From Nitrospira sp. (GTDB lineage Bacteria > Nitrospirota > Nitrospiria > Nitrospirales > Nitrospiraceae), in assembly GCA_016873435.1 (NCBI GenBank), contig VGXF01000009.1, positions 1-64,000 of the forward strand: a DNA stretch of 64,000 nucleotides. The letters are read 5' to 3'. Of the stretch, positions 32,414 through 41,690 are shown one piece after another. Every line of letters begins with the position of its first letter. The first letter of the stretch is position 1. The position numbers and the translations under genes are program-made. The notes under the pieces are model-generated. The model had not been told where the DNA came from. It was given only the letters and a program-made list of their open reading frames with translations, and did not search any database.

Positions 32414-34455
32414 CCAATCTCGATGGGGTCCACATCCACGTCAAATTTCAGTCCACGGTGTGCTTTCTCTGCTTCCATCTTGTCCAGCGTCGCCCTCACA
32501 CTCGTTCGTGCCAAATCGCCGCTGGAGGATTTGACCAGAATCTGCCAGCGGTAACGGCCGCGGATCCGCTCGACCGATGCTGGAATGGGACCGAGCACGA
32601 TCAGAGCGCCGGATGATTTGTTGGCGTGAGCCTTCAATGCCGATGCCCAACTTTCCGCAGCGGTTTTGACGGCAGCATCCGTTTTCCCCGACACGCGCAA
32701 ACTAATCAACTGTCCGAACGGCGGATAGCCTAGGGCTTGCCGGAACGAGAGTTCCTGCCCGTAAAATTTCTCTGGGTCGTTGTGCGCGATCGCGGCGATC
32801 GCGTGATGGTCGGGCAGGGCGGTCTGGAGAATGACCTGTCCATCCGGATGCGCCAATCCGACTGCGTCGCGCAGCATCTGATAGGTCCGTTCCGCTGAGC
32901 GGAAATCCGGCCGGTGCAGGCCTGCGTCGGCATAGGGAATGCCGACACAGCCGACCAGCGGCATCGGCAGATCCTGAAAGAGCAGTTGCGTGCCAATCAC
33001 GATATCGAGTTGTTTGTCGGTCAGGCTGCGGCGCAGAGTGGCAACCTGTTCAGCCGTGCGCGCCGTTTCGCGGTCAAGCCGTCCGATGCGCGCCCCGGGA
33101 AGCAGCCGCCGGAGTTCCTCCTCCAGCCGTTCCGTGCCCGTGCCCACCGGTTCGATGCGCGGCGAATGACAGGACGGGCAGGTGTCCGGTACGCTCTGCG
33201 TAGCGCCGCAGTAGCGGCAGGCCAGCCGGGATGCGTTTCGATAAAGCGTCAGTGGCACGGTGCAGTGGGCACAGGCGGGGGCGGCGCCGCAGTCCCGGCA
33301 GTGCAGGGCAGCGGCGAATCCTTTGCGGTTGGCAAAAAGGATGGCGCCCGATCCGTCTGCCATTGCTGCGCGCAGACCGGTTAGCATCGCCTCCGAGAGC
33401 AGCGTGCGCGGTGGCATCTGGCGCAGATCTACGAGATGGACCGCAGCCTGCCGTGCCGGCGTGAGGGTGTGCGTCTGCGGCGCGGTCTGGATCGAATGCG
33501 TCGTGTGTGTGCCGACGCTCTCCCGCGTTTCAATTGATGGATGGGCCGTGCCTAGGAGCAGAATTGCGTGATGCCGCGCGGCACGCATCGCGGCCACAGC
33601 GCGGGCGTGGTAGTGAGGTTCCGGTTCCTCCTTCAGCCCAGACGCCTCCTCCTCGTCCACGCAGATCAATCCGGGAGCGCGCAACGGCGCAAAGACGGCC
33701 GACCGCGTGCCGACGACCACGTCGGCCTCCCCGCGTCCGATGCGTTCCCATCGGCGCGCGCGTTCGTCGGGTCGCAACTCGCTATGCAGAAGCACCACGC
33801 GTTCCGGCCAGCAGGCGCTGCCGAGCGCCGCGAGCGCTGCCGCGCGGCGGATTTCCGGCGACACGATCAGGACCGTCGTTCCGGCCGCCAGGGCGGCTCT
33901 GGTGGCATCCAGCAGGACGGCCCAGCGTGAGGCGAGCGGGCCTTCGATCAGAAATGTCTCGTGGCGATGCTCAGCTAGTGCCTGCTCGAACTGCGGCCAC
34001 CACGATGGTACGGGGGTAGCGGGGAGCGGGGGCGTCTCGGGACGCAGTGGCGGCCGTTCGGTTTTCGCTGCGGCCTTCCGGCTCCTACGCGCCGGTTTTG
34101 ACGGGGCAGCGAGCGCCGGGAAAATCAGCCGCAGGCACTGGCCCCATGGCGCGAGATAGTAATCCGCGACGTTTCGGGACAGGTCGAGCAGATCGGGTGT
34201 GATGCCGGCGGCGGCTGTTTCCTCTGATGCCAGGATGTCGCGCAAGTGGAGTGGTGTCGTGCGAGCTTGCGCGAAAAACTTCGGAGGCTCAGCTGGGAAC
34301 GCGACTACGACGCCGGGCACAGTGCTGGCGCCCAGCGGCACCTGTACGAGGCTGCCGATGTGCACCGACCGGCGCAGAGTGTCCGGGATGCCATAGGTGA
34401 AGATGCGATGCAGGTGGCGGGGAACAATCACGTCGGCAAAACGGGGTACAGACAT
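32410..34455 (-). CDS. priA: PriA-like primosome protein with degenerate helicase motifs
   Basis: PriA restarts stalled replication forks by binding forked DNA, unwinding the lagging arm and loading the primosome. The product has 681 residues. The N-terminal DNA-binding region (FADVIVPRHLHRIFTYGIP) and all eight zinc cysteines (386, 389, 395, 398, 413, 416, 426, 429) are intact, and PDFRSAERTYQ is well conserved. The ATPase motifs are not: Walker A should read GVTGSGKTE but is GPLASRWAV (172-180); Walker B DEEH is DEEE (267-270); motif V Lys-Gly is replaced (LLFQDLPMP); motif VI GRAGR is DAVGL (530-534). It should therefore bind DNA and partners but not hydrolyse ATP. Confidence 0.92.
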   Translation of the reverse strand: MSVPRFADVIVPRHLHRIFTYGIPDTLRRSVHIGSLVQVPLGASTVPGVVVAFPAEPPKFFAQARTTPLHLRDILASEETAAAGITPDLLDLSRNVADYYLAPWGQCLRLIFPALAAPSKPARRSRKAAAKTERPPLRPETPPLPATPVPSWWPQFEQALAEHRHETFLIEGPLASRWAVLLDATRAALAAGTTVLIVSPEIRRAAALAALGSACWPERVVLLHSELRPDERARRWERIGRGEADVVVGTRSAVFAPLRAPGLICVDEEEASGLKEEPEPHYHARAVAAMRAARHHAILLLGTAHPSIETRESVGTHTTHSIQTAPQTHTLTPARQAAVHLVDLRQMPPRTLLSEAMLTGLRAAMADGSGAILFANRKGFAAALHCRDCGAAPACAHCTVPLTLYRNASRLACRYCGATQSVPDTCPSCHSPRIEPVGTGTERLEEELRRLLPGARIGRLDRETARTAEQVATLRRSLTDKQLDIVIGTQLLFQDLPMPLVGCVGIPYADAGLHRPDFRSAERTYQMLRDAVGLAHPDGQVILQTALPDHHAIAAIAHNDPEKFYGQELSFRQALGYPPFGQLISLRVSGKTDAAVKTAAESWASALKAHANKSSGALIVLGPIPASVERIRGRYRWQILVKSSSGDLARTSVRATLDKMEAEKAHRGLKFDVDVDPIEIG

Positions 34456-34935
34456 GCGCCATTCTAGACCGGATCGGCGGTGAATTCCTACGGGGCGTGG
34501 CAGGGGCGTGGGGCGATGAAAATCGAACGAACGACTTAGCAGGACGTTCTGAAATCGGAAAGGTCCCCACCCGGCAGCATGCTGGCCGGGGCGGTCTGGG
34601 CCCTGGCTTTGAAGAGGGACTCCTGGCGGTCAACGGCGGACAGCGGGGGATCGGCAGTCTGGTGTCTTTGAAGCCTGTGCTTGACGGCAAAACGATCACC
34701 GCGCCCACGGTGCCGGGCATCGGTGGGTCGGGTTTGCCCGTGGCAGGAAGGTCTGTTGTGATGGTGACAGCGCACCACAGCCCCCGCGCACCGCCGCACC
34801 AACCGTCTTGATTTTTGTCATAACACCTACCCCCACAGGAACCTGCCGGCACAACGAAAACGCGACTCATTGCCAGAAAAAGCCTCTGAAATTGACATGT
34901 TTGAAGGATGTCTCCGTCCTGTGTTAGGGTGCATC
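34456..34935. other. Intergenic stretch, no confident gene
   Basis: Long ORFs on both strands overlap here without family signatures or ribosome-binding sites. Around 34537-34600 the sequence TTAGCAGGACGTTCTGAAA weakly resembles the dispersed repeat found after argB and the HEAT gene. The priA promoter should be at the left end. Confidence 0.4.
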
Positions 34936-35130
34936 ATGGATCGTGCCCAGCGATCGCAACCCGGCAATACGTCGTCGCCAGACGCCCGCCCGCGGCGGAT
35001 CGACACGCAAATCCACCGGCGCAAAAAAGCCAAGGCGCTCTCGCCGCTGACGGCTGAGTGGGAAGCGCGGCGGTCCGTGAAATCGACCGATCTCAAAATG
35101 CCGTCCGACCGCATGCGAAAAGCGCCCTAA
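34936..35130 (+). CDS. Possible small basic protein
   Basis: A 64-residue frame from the ATG at 34936 encodes a strongly basic peptide (RRIDTQIHRRKKAKAL, then EWEARRSVKSTDLK). A TTGACA hexamer lies about 40 bases upstream, without a good partner. There is no recognised family, and the ribosome-binding site is poor. The frame opening at 34870 is less likely. It may be a shadow ORF. Confidence 0.3.
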   Translation: MDRAQRSQPGNTSSPDARPRRIDTQIHRRKKAKALSPLTAEWEARRSVKSTDLKMPSDRMRKAP

Positions 35131-35271
35131 GCCATCTGTGCCGAGCAGATTTGTCGAGCGGGCCGAGGGTGGTTTTTCCCTCCTGAGTTCCATTGAAATA
35201 ACAAGAGCTTCGAGATTTGCAAAAGAGCCGTGGGGCTTTCGGGGCTGAGAGGCACTAGGCCATTTGAGCGC

Positions 35272-35301
35272 TTGATTTGTCTTGAAAAATTCGACTACCA
35301 T
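35272..35301 (+). promoter_or_regulatory. Possible promoter of the nuo operon
   Basis: TTGATT (35272-35277) and TACCAT (35296-35301) are 18 bases apart, 39 bases before the nuoA start. The match is only moderate, but it is the best site in the gap ahead of a 12-gene operon. Confidence 0.25.
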
Positions 35302-35339
35302 GCCCTCCTTACTCTCAGAATTTCAGGGGGTTAGATCAC

Positions 35340-35723
35340 ATGACCGGAGCTGAGCAACTCCTGGATTATTTGGGGCGGTACTTTCCGGTCCTCCTGTTCA
35401 TTGGCATTGCGCTGGCGTTTGGCGTCGTCACGCTGGTGCTCAGTTACTTTGTCCAGCCGAAATACCCGGAAGCAGAAAAGCTCAGCGCCTATGAATGCGG
35501 CAGCGAGCCCTTCTCAGACGCCCGCATGCCGTTCCCTGTCCGGTACTATATCTTCGCTATGCTGTTTGTGATCTTTGATATCGAAGTCATTTTTCTCTAT
35601 CCCTGGGCGGTGACCTTCTTCAAGCTCGGGGTCATCGGCTTGATCGAAATGCTGATCTTTATCGCGCTCTTCGTCGTTGCCTACGTCTACGCGTGGAAGA
35701 AGGGGGCATTGGAGTGGGACTGA
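35340..35723 (+). CDS. nuoA: Complex I subunit NuoA
   Basis: This small membrane subunit is at the junction of the quinone site and the membrane arm. The product has 127 residues and three membrane helices. The conserved loop YECGSEPFSDARMPFPVRYYIFA is present; its Cys and acidic residues sit near the quinone channel. FVIFDIEVIFLYPWAV forms helix 2 with its conserved Asp and Glu. It heads a 12-gene operon (A-B-C-D-G-I-J-K-L-M-M2-N). The gap to nuoB contains ATGAA-type heptamer repeats. Confidence 0.95.
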   Translation: MTGAEQLLDYLGRYFPVLLFIGIALAFGVVTLVLSYFVQPKYPEAEKLSAYECGSEPFSDARMPFPVRYYIFAMLFVIFDIEVIFLYPWAVTFFKLGVIGLIEMLIFIALFVVAYVYAWKKGALEWD

Positions 35724-35826
35724 GCGGCGGGTATGTACAAGTGTGAATGACGAAGTATGAGCGATGAACGGAAGAGTGGGCTACTGCATGTGGCAGCATT
35801 CGGAGTAGATCGTTAGAGGTTACGAT

Positions 35827-36342
35827 ATGGGACTGATTCAGCTTGGCCGGCACGAGAAGGACGGAGACATCGACGTCATCACGACCACTGTAGAGCGCGC
35901 CGTCAACTGGGCGCGCAAGGGGTCGCTCTGGCCAATGACGTTCGGACTGGCCTGCTGCGCCATTGAAATGATCGCAGCCGTCTCCTCGCGCTACGACATG
36001 GACCGCTATGGCGCCGGCGTCTTTCGCGCCTCGCCCCGGCAGTCGGACCTCATGATCGTGGCCGGCACGGTCTGCCGCCGCATGGCGCCGGTGATCCGGA
36101 AGATCTACGACCAGATGCCTGAGCCCAAGTACGTTATCGCAATGGGGTCCTGTGCGACCTCCGGCAACATCTATGACAGCTACAGCGTGGTGCAGGGCGT
36201 GGACCGGTTCGTGCCGGTGGACATCTACGTGCCGGGCTGTCCGCCGACCCCGGAGGCGCTCTTCGACGGAATTCTCAAATTGCAGGAACGCATCATGCAG
36301 AAGCGGGTGTTCACCAAACAGCCGGACGCCGTAAAAATGTAA
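35827..36342 (+). CDS. nuoB: Complex I subunit NuoB, carrier of cluster N2
   Basis: NuoB holds the last [4Fe-4S] cluster (N2), which passes electrons to quinone. The product has 171 residues. The cluster cysteines are visible as the adjacent pair in ACCAIEM, with the others in GTVCRRM and [27 protein letters not shown] is the neighbouring family block. It is peripheral and faces the membrane with NuoD. It starts 103 bases after nuoA and is followed by nuoC after 92 bases. Confidence 0.96.
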   Translation: MGLIQLGRHEKDGDIDVITTTVERAVNWARKGSLWPMTFGLACCAIEMIAAVSSRYDMDRYGAGVFRASPRQSDLMIVAGTVCRRMAPVIRKIYDQMPEPKYVIAMGSCATSGNIYDSYSVVQGVDRFVPVDIYVPGCPPTPEALFDGILKLQERIMQKRVFTKQPDAVKM

Positions 36343-36434
36343 TGTCTACTAATGGTGAATTGTGGATGTTAAGTTATAGAAAGCAGTTGGGCGGAGTTTA
36401 AAAATTTTACACGCACAATTCAACATTTGGTCGT

Positions 36435-36929
36435 ATGCACGCAATAGCTGAACGCATCGAGCACGATTTTCCGAATGCCTTTGTCGGCGCCACGGAGTGG
36501 CGCGGCGACCTGGCCGTGACGGTGAAGCGGGACGCGGTGCATGCTGTTGCCCGCCTGCTGCGCGACGATCCGAACATCGACTGCGATTACATGGTACACG
36601 TCAGCTCAGTGGATTGGCCGGACGATGAGGAGCGGTTTGAAGTCGTGTGGGAAGTCGCCTCGATCCGCAAGCGGCACCGCATCCGGCTTAAAACCCGCGT
36701 GCCCGAATCGGACTGCGTGGTGAATTCGTTGACGGACGTCTGGCACGGCGCCGACTTCATGGAGCGCGAAGTCTACGACATGATGGGTATCCGCTTCCGG
36801 AACCATCCCGACCTGCGCCGCATCCTCATGCCCGATGATTATACGGAGGGCTACCCCCTCCGGAAGGATTTCCCGCTCCAGGGCAAGGGCTGGCGAGACA
36901 CCTTCGAATTTTTGAATGAGAGCAAATAG
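36435..36929 (+). CDS. nuoC: Complex I subunit NuoC
   Basis: This 164-residue peripheral subunit (30-kDa type) packs against NuoD and NuoB. The C-terminal signature is complete: EREVYDMMGIRFRNHPDLRR, then LMPDDYTEGYPLRKDFPLQG. NuoC and NuoD are separate genes here, as in many bacteria, not fused as in E. coli. The short gap to nuoD (36930-36980) contains an imperfect GC-TAT-type repeat. Confidence 0.95.
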   Translation: MHAIAERIEHDFPNAFVGATEWRGDLAVTVKRDAVHAVARLLRDDPNIDCDYMVHVSSVDWPDDEERFEVVWEVASIRKRHRIRLKTRVPESDCVVNSLTDVWHGADFMEREVYDMMGIRFRNHPDLRRILMPDDYTEGYPLRKDFPLQGKGWRDTFEFLNESK

Positions 36930-36980
36930 CTCATGGCAAATAGCCGATAGCCAGCAGCTGCTCGTGGGTAGCCGGGAATT

Positions 36981-38225
36981 ATGAAATTCGAAGATCAACG
37001 AGAGACCGTCTACAAGGTGGATCCGGAACATCCGGAGACCGCCATGCTACCGCTCCAGCGGACGGAGGAGCTGCTGCTCAACATGGGGCCGCAGCACCCA
37101 AGCACGCACGGTGTGTTGAAAGTAATTCTTGAGTTGGAAGGCGAGCGGCTGGTGAAATCCACGCCGGTGATGGGTTATCTGCACCGCGGCGTCGAGAAGC
37201 TGGCGGAAGAGGGCACTTACCATCAGTTCATCCCCCACACGGACCGCCTCGACTATGTCTGCGCAATGTATAACAACTTCGCCTACTGCCGCGCCGTCGA
37301 AAAGCTCATGAACATCACCGTGCCGGAGCGGGCTGAGTATCTGCGGACGATCGTGGCGGAAGTGCAGCGGATCATCGGCCATCAATTCTGGCTGGGGACG
37401 CAGGCGCTCGACATTGGCGCGATGACGGTTTTCTTCTACACGTTCCGCGACCGCGAAATTCTGCTCGACTGGTTCGATGAGCTCTGCGGTGCACGCCTGA
37501 CGACGAGCTGGTACCGGATCGGCGGCGTCGAACGCGACTTGACGCCCTCCCTCCTCGCTAAGCTCAAGGCGTTTCTCGACTACTTCCCGCCCAAAATTGA
37601 CGAGTACCAGGTCTTTCTTGAAAAAAACCGTATCTGGCTCGCGCGCACCAAGGGCGTGGCGGTGATCTCGGCAGAGGACGCCCTGAGCTTCGGACTCAGC
37701 GGGCCTACGCTGCGCGGCTCGGGCGTCGATTACGATCTCCGGAAGTACGAGCCCTACGCGGCCTACGGCAAATGCGACTTCAATGTGCCGGTCGGTAAAA
37801 ATGGCGATACCTACGACCGGTACTGGATCCGCGTAATGGAGCTCTACGAGAGCGTGAAGATCGTCAGGCAGTGTCTCGAGCAGATGCAGGATGGCCCGAT
37901 CATGGCCGATGCGCCCAGCGTGACGCTGCCGCCGAAGAACCGCGTCTTCACCAATCTGGAATCCATGATCCAGCAGTTTAAGCTGTTCTCGCGGGGGTTC
38001 GATGCCCCTCCGGGAGAGATTTATTGCGGGACCGAGGCGCACAAGGGCGAACTCGGCTTTTACATCGTGAGTACGGGCGGCGGAAAGCCGTACCGGCTGA
38101 AGATCCGCTCGCCCTCGTTCATTCACATGGGCGCCTTTGATCACATGTCGCGTGGTTACATGATCGCGGACGCCGTGACGATCTTCGGTACCTACGACAT
38201 TGTGATGGGGGAGTGCGACCGATAG
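36981..38225 (+). CDS. nuoD: Complex I subunit NuoD
   Basis: The 49-kDa type subunit forms the quinone-binding cavity together with NuoB. The product has 414 residues. It has the conserved N-terminal loop NMGPQHPSTHGVLK with its two His residues, GYLHRGVEKLAEE, and the C-terminal IVFGTYD-type end (here IFGTYDIVMGECDR). All are hallmarks of an electron-transferring complex I and not of a NiFe-hydrogenase large subunit; the metal-binding cysteine pairs of hydrogenases are absent. There is a 70-base gap to nuoG. Confidence 0.96.
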   Translation: MKFEDQRETVYKVDPEHPETAMLPLQRTEELLLNMGPQHPSTHGVLKVILELEGERLVKSTPVMGYLHRGVEKLAEEGTYHQFIPHTDRLDYVCAMYNNFAYCRAVEKLMNITVPERAEYLRTIVAEVQRIIGHQFWLGTQALDIGAMTVFFYTFRDREILLDWFDELCGARLTTSWYRIGGVERDLTPSLLAKLKAFLDYFPPKIDEYQVFLEKNRIWLARTKGVAVISAEDALSFGLSGPTLRGSGVDYDLRKYEPYAAYGKCDFNVPVGKNGDTYDRYWIRVMELYESVKIVRQCLEQMQDGPIMADAPSVTLPPKNRVFTNLESMIQQFKLFSRGFDAPPGEIYCGTEAHKGELGFYIVSTGGGKPYRLKIRSPSFIHMGAFDHMSRGYMIADAVTIFGTYDIVMGECDR

Positions 38226-38295
38226 GCAAGGGTAAATGAAAAGACAGCTTCATTCAGTCAGCATTAAACTTCACATTTCATAATTTCGAGGAACT

Positions 38296-40986
38296 ATGGG
38301 TCTCAAGCCGGCCACCAATCCTGAAGTCGAAGCGGCGTCGATCGAACTGATGATCGACGGCACGACCGTCACGGCCAGGGACGGGGTATCGCTCTACGAC
38401 GTGATCGCGAGCACAGGCAAGATCATCCCAGCCATGTGCTACCACTACACCTTCGATCCCTTTGGCTCCTGTGGTATGTGCCTTGTAATACAGGAAGGTA
38501 AAAAGGCGCCGGTGCGTTCCTGCACGGCCAAGGCCACAGCCGGCATGATCATCCGCACCGAGGGCGACGATCTGTTCCAGGCTCGCAAGAAGGCGGTGGA
38601 GAAGCACCTCTCCGTCCATCCGCTTGATTGCCCGGTGTGCGATGCGGATGGCCACTGCGAATTACAGGATATGTCCTTCCAGCATGGCGTGACCAACCTG
38701 CCGAACGCCAAGCAGAAGCTGATCCCGGAGGACACTCGCAGCCTCGTGCTGGATTTCAACATGAACCGCTGCATTGCGTGCGGCGAGTGCATCAACATCT
38801 GCAAGGACGTGCAGATGATAGACGCGCTCCAGTTTATGAAGAAGGGCGGCTTCACGCAGGTGGTGGCCAAGGGCGACGTGGCGCTGGATTGCGAATTCTG
38901 CGGCGATTGCCTTGCGGTCTGCCCGGTCGGCGCGATTACGAACAAGTTCTCCAAGTACCTCTACAAGCCCTGGCAGTTGAAGAAGACCACGACGACCTGC
39001 AACTACTGCGGTGACGGCTGCCAAATGCACGTCGAGACGAAGGACACCGAGGTCGTACGCGTGACCTCACCGCTTTCCTGGCAAAACAAATGGGGCGAGC
39101 GGTCCGACACGGCCAACGGCCACGGCGGGCTCTGCGTGCGCGGCCGGTTCGGGTTTCAATTTATCGATAGCAAGGCACGCCTCACGCAGCCGCTGGTGCG
39201 GCAGGGGGGGAAGCTGGCTGGATCACCCTGGATCGAAACGATCGAGACGGTGGTGAACCGCCTTGCGGACGTGAAGGCGCGGCACGGGTCGAACGCCATC
39301 GCCGGCCTCATCACGGCCCGGTGCAGCAACGAAGAGCTCTACCTGTTCCAGAAGCTGATGCGCACAGCCATTGGCAGCAACTGGCTGGACAGCAGTGCGC
39401 GGTACGGTCATCTGAACTTCATCCATGCGGCGCAGCATGCGCTGGGCGCGACCCGGATGACGAACAGTCCAGCCGAGATCACTAGGGCCAAGGCGATCCT
39501 CGTCGTCGGCGCGAACCTGACCGAGACCAACCCGGTGTTCAGTCTGCGCGTCAAGGAAGCGATCCGCGTCTATAAATCGCAGATCATCGTGGTGGATTCG
39601 GCCAATACGAACCTCGCCAAGCTGGCCTCCCACCCGCTGCTAGTGAAGCCTGGCACGGAAGGTCTCTTCGTGAAGGGCCTCGTGAAATCCGTCATCGAGC
39701 AGGACCTGATCGATACTGAGGTCACTGGGAAGCACGTGCAAGCTCTCGCGGCGCTCAAGCAAGCGGTGGCGGGTGTGTCGCTCGATGCGGTGGCCGCCGC
39801 GACCGGCGTGGCGAAGGACCGGATCAATGAGGCCGCGACCGTTTTTGCGGAAGCCCCGCGCTCCGTCATCATCTGCGGCGAGGGGATTGTGCGCCGGACG
39901 GACGGCTATCAGCATGTGCTCGCGCTTGTGGATCTGCTCTGGGCGACTGGCAAGCTGGGCCGGCCCGGCTGCGGGCTCAACACAGTGACCGAGGAGGCGA
40001 ACGAGCAGGGCGCTGTGGATATGGGCGCCTCGCCGGAATTCCTCCCTGGACAGCTCTCGTTCGATAATGAGGAGGCCCGCACGAAGTTTGCCAAGGCGTG
40101 GAATGTCGCGCTGCCGGGCAAGGGTACTGGCGCGGCTCTGATGGACATCCTCAAGAAGTGCCGGAGCGGAGAGATCAAGGCGCTCTACGTGGTCGGCGAA
40201 AATCCGCTGGCGACATTGCCGGCTTCGGCGGAAGTCAAGGCGGCACTAGAGAAGCTGGAGCTGCTGATTGTGCAGGACCCTTTCCTGACCGAGACGGCGC
40301 AGATGGCGCATATCGTCCTGCCGGCCTGCACCTTCGCGGAAAAAAACGGCACGGTCACAAGCCAGGATGGGAAGGTGCAGCGCATCCGGCAGACGATGGA
40401 TCCACTGGGGGACAGCCTTCCCGACTGGCACATCTTTGCGGCGATCGGTAGCGGACTCGGCTGTAAGGCAATGGAATACGAAACGGCGCAGGACATCCAG
40501 AATGAAATCATGACCCTCGTGCCCGGCTATTACAATCTGGGCCAGCCCAGGAAGGTGACGGTCAATCCGGACGGCTACCTCTCGAACGGCTACAAGGCGG
40601 ATGTGGCCGCGCGGTACGAGATGAAACAGAATGCCGGTGGCGCACAGTTTGGTCTGACGATGGGGCAGTTGCTTTATCATTCGGGCAAGCTGTCCACGCA
40701 AGCGCCCGGCCTGCTGCTGATCGAGCCGGCGACCGGGAAGTTGCATCTGAGCCCGCAAGACATGGAACGGCTTGGTCTCAAGGACGGCGACCGTGTCCGG
40801 GTCGCATCGGCGAAGGGCCAGGCGGTGCTGAGCGTGAAAATGGACATCGCCATGCTTCCGGGCTCCTGCTTCTATCCGGAGCATTTCAACAATCCGCCGG
40901 TCAAGGACCTGATGGCCGTCGAGGTGGACGCTGCCACCGGGGTGCCCTATTTCAAGCAAACAGCGGTCGGCATCGAAAAAGCATGA
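38296..40986 (+). CDS. nuoG: Complex I subunit NuoG, formate-dehydrogenase-like
   Basis: The product has 896 residues. The iron-sulfur head has a [2Fe-2S] set (Cys48, 59, 62, 76), an N5-type His-Cys3 set (His108, Cys112, 115, 121), then two complete ferredoxin-type sets (Cys159, 162, 165, 169 and Cys199, 202, 205, 209) where ordinary NuoG has one, and an N7-like set (Cys235, 238, 242, 278). The rest is a molybdopterin-oxidoreductase domain closely like formate dehydrogenase alpha (ARCSNEELYLFQKL; GCGLNTVTEEANEQGAVDMG). The residue that is Cys or Sec in active formate dehydrogenases appears as Gly in SARYGH (365-370), so no formate activity is expected. With no NuoE or NuoF, this is probably the entry point for electrons. 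Confidence 0.92.
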   Translation: MGLKPATNPEVEAASIELMIDGTTVTARDGVSLYDVIASTGKIIPAMCYHYTFDPFGSCGMCLVIQEGKKAPVRSCTAKATAGMIIRTEGDDLFQARKKAVEKHLSVHPLDCPVCDADGHCELQDMSFQHGVTNLPNAKQKLIPEDTRSLVLDFNMNRCIACGECINICKDVQMIDALQFMKKGGFTQVVAKGDVALDCEFCGDCLAVCPVGAITNKFSKYLYKPWQLKKTTTTCNYCGDGCQMHVETKDTEVVRVTSPLSWQNKWGERSDTANGHGGLCVRGRFGFQFIDSKARLTQPLVRQGGKLAGSPWIETIETVVNRLADVKARHGSNAIAGLITARCSNEELYLFQKLMRTAIGSNWLDSSARYGHLNFIHAAQHALGATRMTNSPAEITRAKAILVVGANLTETNPVFSLRVKEAIRVYKSQIIVVDSANTNLAKLASHPLLVKPGTEGLFVKGLVKSVIEQDLIDTEVTGKHVQALAALKQAVAGVSLDAVAAATGVAKDRINEAATVFAEAPRSVIICGEGIVRRTDGYQHVLALVDLLWATGKLGRPGCGLNTVTEEANEQGAVDMGASPEFLPGQLSFDNEEARTKFAKAWNVALPGKGTGAALMDILKKCRSGEIKALYVVGENPLATLPASAEVKAALEKLELLIVQDPFLTETAQMAHIVLPACTFAEKNGTVTSQDGKVQRIRQTMDPLGDSLPDWHIFAAIGSGLGCKAMEYETAQDIQNEIMTLVPGYYNLGQPRKVTVNPDGYLSNGYKADVAARYEMKQNAGGAQFGLTMGQLLYHSGKLSTQAPGLLLIEPATGKLHLSPQDMERLGLKDGDRVRVASAKGQAVLSVKMDIAMLPGSCFYPEHFNNPPVKDLMAVEVDAATGVPYFKQTAVGIEKA

Positions 40987-41092
40987 AGTGGGCGATGGGC
41001 TATAGACACCGGGCAATAGGTAAAGTCGGAGAATCAGGGGCAGCGTCCCCGTACCCATCACCCTTCATCTGTCGCCTCTCGTGGAGTGAGCT

Positions 41093-41680
41093 ATGAGCGT
41101 CGTGGTATTCGCAAAAAAAGTCTGGGAGGCGGCCCTCTTCGCGGAAATCTGGAGCGCGATGAAGGTCACCTTTGCGCACATGCTCCACAAGCCGATCACC
41201 TTCCAGTACCCGCGCGAACAGCGGGTGATCCCGGACGCGCACCGTGGCGCCCTGGGCCTGCTACGCTACGACGACGGCAAGGAACGCTGCGTCGGCTGTG
41301 ACCTCTGCGAAGCCGCCTGCCCGTCGCGCTGCATCAAGGTCATCAGCGCGGAGGATAAATCGCTCCCGCTTCAGCGCTACGCGAGCGAGTTCTACATTGA
41401 CATCACGAAGTGCGTGTTCTGCGGTTACTGCGTGGAGGCCTGCCCGGTCAATGCGCTGGCCATGACCAAGATGTACGAGTTTTCGACTCACGACAAGCGG
41501 ACGCTGTTGTTCGACAAGAACCGGCTCTATCAGATCGGGGAGCAGCATTTGGAAGACGGCAAGAAGTATCTCTATGCTCACGGGCAGGAGAAGAACGATC
41601 AAATGTACCACGACTACCGGTATTTCTTCCCCCAGTCGGTAGAGCAGTCGACGCAGCCGCCGCCCAAGCATTTGACATGA
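41093..41680 (+). CDS. nuoI: Complex I subunit NuoI
   Basis: The ferredoxin-like subunit carries clusters N6a and N6b between the head and NuoB. The product has 195 residues. The two sets are CVGCDLCEAACP and CVFCGYCVEACP with the fourth cysteines swapped between clusters as usual. The N-terminal MKVTFAHMLHKPITFQYP is the membrane-contact helix. In most operons nuoH lies just before nuoI; here only 106 bases separate nuoG and nuoI, so nuoH is not there. nuoJ follows after 10 bases. Confidence 0.95.
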   Translation: MSVVVFAKKVWEAALFAEIWSAMKVTFAHMLHKPITFQYPREQRVIPDAHRGALGLLRYDDGKERCVGCDLCEAACPSRCIKVISAEDKSLPLQRYASEFYIDITKCVFCGYCVEACPVNALAMTKMYEFSTHDKRTLLFDKNRLYQIGEQHLEDGKKYLYAHGQEKNDQMYHDYRYFFPQSVEQSTQPPPKHLT

Positions 41681-41690
41681 TCCGGCACAA

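Noticed and set aside
34456-34870. Possible structured RNA or riboswitch upstream of priA
   Set aside because: It has GC-rich inverted pieces, but no conserved core of any riboswitch class I know could be matched.
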